From the NCBI RefSeq assembly GCF_905404315.1, contig NC_066312.1, forward strand, positions 15,797,001 to 15,861,000: a stretch of 64,000 bases of DNA, written 5' to 3'. This document shows, piece by piece, positions 55,401 through 61,400 of this stretch. Each line of letters starts with the position of its first letter. The stretch's first letter is position 1. Origin of the DNA: Leptidea sinapis. Taxonomy: Eukaryota; Arthropoda; Insecta; Lepidoptera; Pieridae. Made by a program: the position numbers and the translations under genes. A model generated the notes under the pieces. The model saw only the letters and a list, made by a program, of their open reading frames with translations, was not told the DNA's origin and searched no databases.

Positions 55401-58400
55401 TATATGCAATAATGTTGGAATTATATGCAATATACTGTTACGTGATATAAATACCTAACCATTGCATGCAATCGATTTGAGCTAACTGAACGTAAAAGAT
55501 GATTCAACTATTTAACAGAGCTGTATACTGCAACTTGTGAGTAGATCGCTATGATTGCTTAATGATAGTCATAATTTAACTAAACTAAAGTAATTTGTAT
55601 TCCAGCTGCTTATACGAGACAAGAGACCCTTCACGGAATATGAAGAAAGCCAACCTCCAATATTGGTCATTCAACTTATGGACTGTGATACAGATTCATC
55701 GGATAATAATTGTTTAGGTATATAAACACTATGTTTAACATGACCTAAATATATATTCCATTTTATTTGTTTTGTCTTATCTGAAAGAAATAGATACCTA
55801 AATTGAAGGCATTTTAGCGTAATATCCAAACAGTACCTACAGGAAATTACAAAACATATGTATAGATTTCTTCATATTAACCAACTATGTGGGATCTAGG
55901 TCTTATTTGTATACACATAAGCTGCTCTTTCACTTGACAAAATGATGCCGTAACCTCGTGTCGAATGCCATAACCTTTTTAATATCTTTTTATGTAAAAA
56001 GCACGTACAGCCATTGTTTGTATTATTTTTATATATGTTGTATTATGTAAAATACTATGCAATCAGGTAAGGTCCAGTGTCTTAAATGGAACCACTATCG
56101 AATAGAATATTTTGCAATAAAAACCACTGATCCAGGTTATTGCATTCAATAATCCAGTTGTTATCCACAATCATAAACACCAGAATATCAACTGTTATCG
56201 AAGTTAGACAGCCTGTGGATAAGGTTTAGGAAAGGGATTGTCTACCACAGACTATGTTACAAAATTTGTGTAAGTATCAGGCAAAATATATGCAACACAG
56301 TCAAGAATGTATATATATCTAAGGAAGATCTTGAAAAACAAAGAGTGCAAAGTGTATCTAGAGGTCTTCAGAAGCATGTATAAAACCACAATGGGCTCAA
56401 AAATAAGGAGAGGCGAAAGAAATAAAAACCCGCTATCTCCAAAAACACAGCTAATCTTCAAGCTATCGTTAGAAAGGTAAGCAAATGAACTAGAGCAGAC
56501 GAGGAATCCATCCAATTTAGACGAAACACGTCAATAAATAAATGTCTAAACCATTAACTAAAACTGAAAAGGAAATGAAGTTGAGAGGAGAAAATAAAAA
56601 ATAGTTACTAGATCTAGACTCATATAAGCAACCCAGTGAAAGACCACCTATAAAATAAGAGAAGGCCACTGACACGACGAGAAAAGCATATTAAATGAAT
56701 CACGTTTTCAAAACATCCCTGTGTATGTTTGTTTGTTACGCTATCACGCATAAACCACAGAAACCATTTTGATGAAATTAGTACAGATATAGACCAGAAC
56801 TTGAAAAGGACATAGGCTACCTTTTATCTAGAATAAGAGGCTTGGAGGGGTTGAAATAGAGGGTGGAAATTTGTCATTATCAAAGATGTCACCATGAAAC
56901 TATGTATGTAGGTACTCGATAAGAAAAAACAAATATTTGTTCCAGCGTTTTCGAAATTTCGACCTGTGTAGGGTTGAAATAAGGGAAGAAATTAAAAAAA
57001 TGGCGTTCTATTTTTTTAGTGTAAGTACCTAAAGAGTAGTAGAGGAGTAGATAAGAAAGAATATTTTTCACATGGGAAACTTTGTGGCGTGCTCACGAGT
57101 ATCAAACCCGCAAAATTTTATGTTTTAGCAAAGGATAGAGAAACAACATACAGGAGTTTATAATAACGTATCAAAATAAGTAATTTATAATCAGCCGCAG
57201 CAGTTTGTATGTGTATTATTTGCAAAGTATTCTAAAAAAACAAAATTTGCTGCCAAATTGGATTAGAATTGTTACAATTCCAGTCGGACAAAGTCGCGGG
57301 TAACAGCTAGTGCTAAATAAATATGATCACGTCAAATGGAAATCTTTAGAGAACGCCTTTGCCGAACGTGGGGTAATTGTTGGTGAAGAAAAGTATTTGA
57401 ACAAAACTAAAAAACTAGTGCTAGCCCAGTAAAACATAACTACTAGAAAAATATAATACTTTATCAAGAAATAAGAGGCTTTTGTGTTTTATTGTATTTC
57501 TTTAGAACATTTTCAACTTTAAATCATAGTGCATAACTCTCAATTATCTGCTCTGCGTAAGTATTCTTTAGGTGTAGGTATTTTAGTTTTCAAGAAACAT
57601 AAGGATTAATAATTTGATGGCAATTATGTAACAAATATTTTATTTCAAGGTTCACTGAGTCTCAATTTAAATGACATGCCACAAGGAGTACTTCGGTCAT
57701 CCTCATGTCTACCAGAGAACATTAACAAAATGAAAAAAATAGATTTATTTTCTGTTGGCTCTATCCGGGGATGGTGGCCACTGCAAACAATGAACAGTCG
57801 AGGAACTATTTTACCAGCTGTTAGTACAAATAATACAAATTATAATTGGTAGATAATTATTTGTTTATAACCGATACTCCTATTTTAACCCATATTACGT
57901 GCTTTAGAATCAAAGCCAGAATGTTATTTTGTACTCATAAGGTCTGTAATAAAATTAAAGCTATGTTTTATTCATTATGTTATAATAGGGATACTCATTT
58001 GTATCGTTACTATGGAATAAATTTTTCGGCCACCTTTATCTAAAATACCATTAATAACTGTAGCATTTTATTTAAAAATTTTCGTGTTTTTGTGATGTAC
58101 ATTTTATACATAATATACACACCGGCACAATTAGCGGAACACAAAAAAGCAGGATTTTTAAATCTTTTACTTGAGGAACTGGCCAGTTATGATATTTTTT
58201 TAATTTATTGTCAAATTTGAAAATAGAAAATTAGATGACATACACTTTTTTCATTCATTTGTTTTATTTTCCCGAATAATACGTTTTGTCAACTTATTCG
58301 AGTAATAACTACGTAATTGTATTTTTTTTGAAAATTGCACTTAATAGTTTTTTTTTTATAAATTTGTTTTTCTATAGGCAATTTTGTTTATTAAAAGCTC

Positions 58401-61400
58401 TTTATTATGCCTGACTTAACATCACTGGAAATCATTAGGGCTGATGAAATGAGAAGAAGTGGCCATGCCTACAGATCGATTGCCTCAAGGCTTCGTCGAC
58501 CAGTATCAACGATTCATCGCAGCATCCAGCATCGATTAAGGGCTGTACAAGCTCGAAATGAACTGGAAGACGTTCGAGGAGTACGAATAAGTTAGCGTAC
58601 AGTTCGCAGGAGATTTGAAAAAGTTGGTTTAGGGTCGTATATACCTGCCAAAGGCCCAAAACTTGAGAGACGTCACCGCGTCAACCGATTAAGCTATGCG
58701 CGAGAACATCGTCATTGGGATTTGAACGAATGGCAGCAGGTTCTCTTTACTGATGAGTGCAGAGTTCTTTTAAAACAGATCGATGGGAGACAGCGAATAT
58801 GGAGACGCAAAGGAGAACGCCACATACAGTCTAATTTTGAACACACAGTGGCTTATGGTGGCGGCTCGATTATGGTTTGGGGAGGGATATGTTTGGGAGC
58901 TCGCACGGAGTTAGTGATAGTCACAGGAGGGACCATGACAGCAGATCGATACATCAGAGACATTTTAGAAGAACATGTTGTACCGTTTGCCCCATTTATT
59001 GGTGACGATTTTATTCTAATGCAAGATAATGCTCGTGCTCATAGTGCACAATCGGTACAGGCATATCTGAGCCACGTAAGTATACGGGTGATGCAGTGGC
59101 CAGCAAATTCCCCCGATATGAATCCGATAGAGCATGTCTGGGACTTGCTAAAAAGAAGGGTTAAATCCAGAATGCTACCCCCTAACAATCTGAATGAACT
59201 TGGAAACGCATTACTTGAGGAGTGGGAGCGGTTGCCTCAAGAAATCATCGATAACATAATCTGTAGCATGCCCAGACGAATGGAAACCGTAATCAGAGCA
59301 AGAGGGGGAAACACTCGTTATTAATTTTGCTTTAATTTTATTGTTAAATCATTTAATGCTTTTTTTTTTTATTTTTTTGATGGTTCCATAATCATCTAAA
59401 AATTTCACTTATTTCAAATTTCTTTATTTTTCAATAAAAAATAACGAAGACTTTGCAAAGTCGTTGTTAAAAGATGTTATTCAATTTGTTATGTCTAATT
59501 ACATTTTCGTCAAATATATGCGTTATTATCTCATAGTCTCACTTTTTTTCTGTTCCTCTAATTGTGCCGGTGTGTATATTATCATTTGGTTAAGGGCTGG
59601 CTCTACATTTTTTAATTGAATATTGGAAACGTTACCGCGTCTATATGTTCATAATATTATTCGAGTATTATCGAGTAGGAATGTTACTTAATTCCAACAG
59701 AACAGTGAAGTTTTCTTATATATAAGTGTCATGAAGAAAGAAGGAAGTTATACAAGTGTCCGTAAGTAGGAACTCTCTAGATCTACTGAACCGGTTTTGT
59801 AAATTCTTTTACCAGTACAAAGCCACATATTCGTGAGTGTCATGGGCTATATTTTATCAACCCGAAAAATTAAAAGACTTTTTAATACAGTTTCTCAAAA
59901 AGTCGCGTATTGCAGGGACGTATAGCGTTTGGGATGTGGGCTATTACATACTCGTGCTGTTTCTTTACCTTTTCCGAACTCGTGCGGTCTCTTTCCCAAC
60001 TGTCAAAATAATGTCTATTAAAAAGAAAAAACCAACCACGAAGTTTTTACAAAAAAATTCATAGAAGTAATTTAATTTATTTTAATTTATAGATAATTTG
60101 TTTTAATGTCAGATTTAATGATTTGATTCAATGAGTTCGGTTGAGTTTCATTTCATTTCATATCAATAAAAAAAATCTACTGAAGACATATGTTGATATG
60201 ACTATATAGTTGACTGTATAGTTCCCCTTGCCTACCCAGAATGGGTGAAGAAAACAAAAAAAAATATTTGCTTATATTCTTTATGGTTGGCGCCATTTTC
60301 CATGATTAGTTAGTTGAGTTTATTGTGTTTTTATTATTCTATTGAATTGCTTCATTTTATCGCAACTGTATTAAAAATAGTTGTTCAGTACATGTGCGGA
60401 ACCGTCATTGCAACTTGTTCCGACTGTCAACGCTCATCTTCGGCTCCGCCTCGGCTCGGGTGGACATTTGTCGGAACTCTTTGCAATGACACACTTTCCG
60501 CACTCGTAATGAAATATACTATTTCGGGGTAGTTGGATTTATATGGAAATTCAGAGAAAAAACGGCCAAACACTAAAAATATTTATATGGCAAAACAAAG
60601 TTTGCCAGGTATCTATATCAAGTTATCAATAATTTGAAACACGCACTTTATCAATAGGAAAATTCTTCACTGCCAATCTTATGGATTGTCTTGGGGTCTC
60701 CATATCATCATGGCAGTTAGAGCATGCCATATTCTCAAAAACATTTTAATTATAATGATGACATCGGTACCAGATGACAGGCAGTGTTCAGCTTTGACGG
60801 CAGTTAGAAATATTTATTACCAATTGGGGTCGGGTGGCTCGAACCGTATCATTATTTTTTACTAGCTGACCCAGCAAACGTTGTTTTGCCATATAAATTA
60901 AATTGTATTGATCTTTTGCTTGTTAGTTGATACGAGATGGCGCTAGTTGTATTCATTAGTAACAATCACACTTCTTTTATATTTTGTATAATTCACACTA
61001 TAGTTTTATAAATTATAGCCTATTTGTTATTCTGGTGTGTAAGCTATATTATTGTAAAGTTTCATGAAAATCTATTCAGTAGATTTTGCGTTAAAGAAGT
61101 TCAAACATACATCCAGACATACAAATAATAAATTAAGTAACAAATAATATTAAGTAGGATAAGATGGGGCAAATGGGCAGGAGGCTCATGTGATTGAACG
61201 TTGTAAGACGACTGCCCATGGATATCCCGCAACACTAGTGAGTAAGAGATGTGTCGGCCTTCAAGGAGTATGTTATATGCTTGGACATTTTATAGTATTG
61301 TTAAAAGATTTAAGCATCCTGACGCATTGTATCTCTTTACGTCTATGCGTGATCATTATTTGGATGTTTTGACACATGTTATACAACAATAAGGATCAGT

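Noticed and set aside
57820..57849. TAG at 57847-57849 as the end of the ferlin
   Set aside because: The family continues with GKxExxLE after ILPA, and exon 31 (62197) supplies GLIELDMK in phase. The read-through tail has no family similarity.
59837..60064. 75-residue ORF with a hydrophobic stretch as a possible ferlin anchor exon
   Set aside because: No match to the conserved pre-anchor text and no acceptor in the right phase. It also lies before exon 31, which must precede the anchor.
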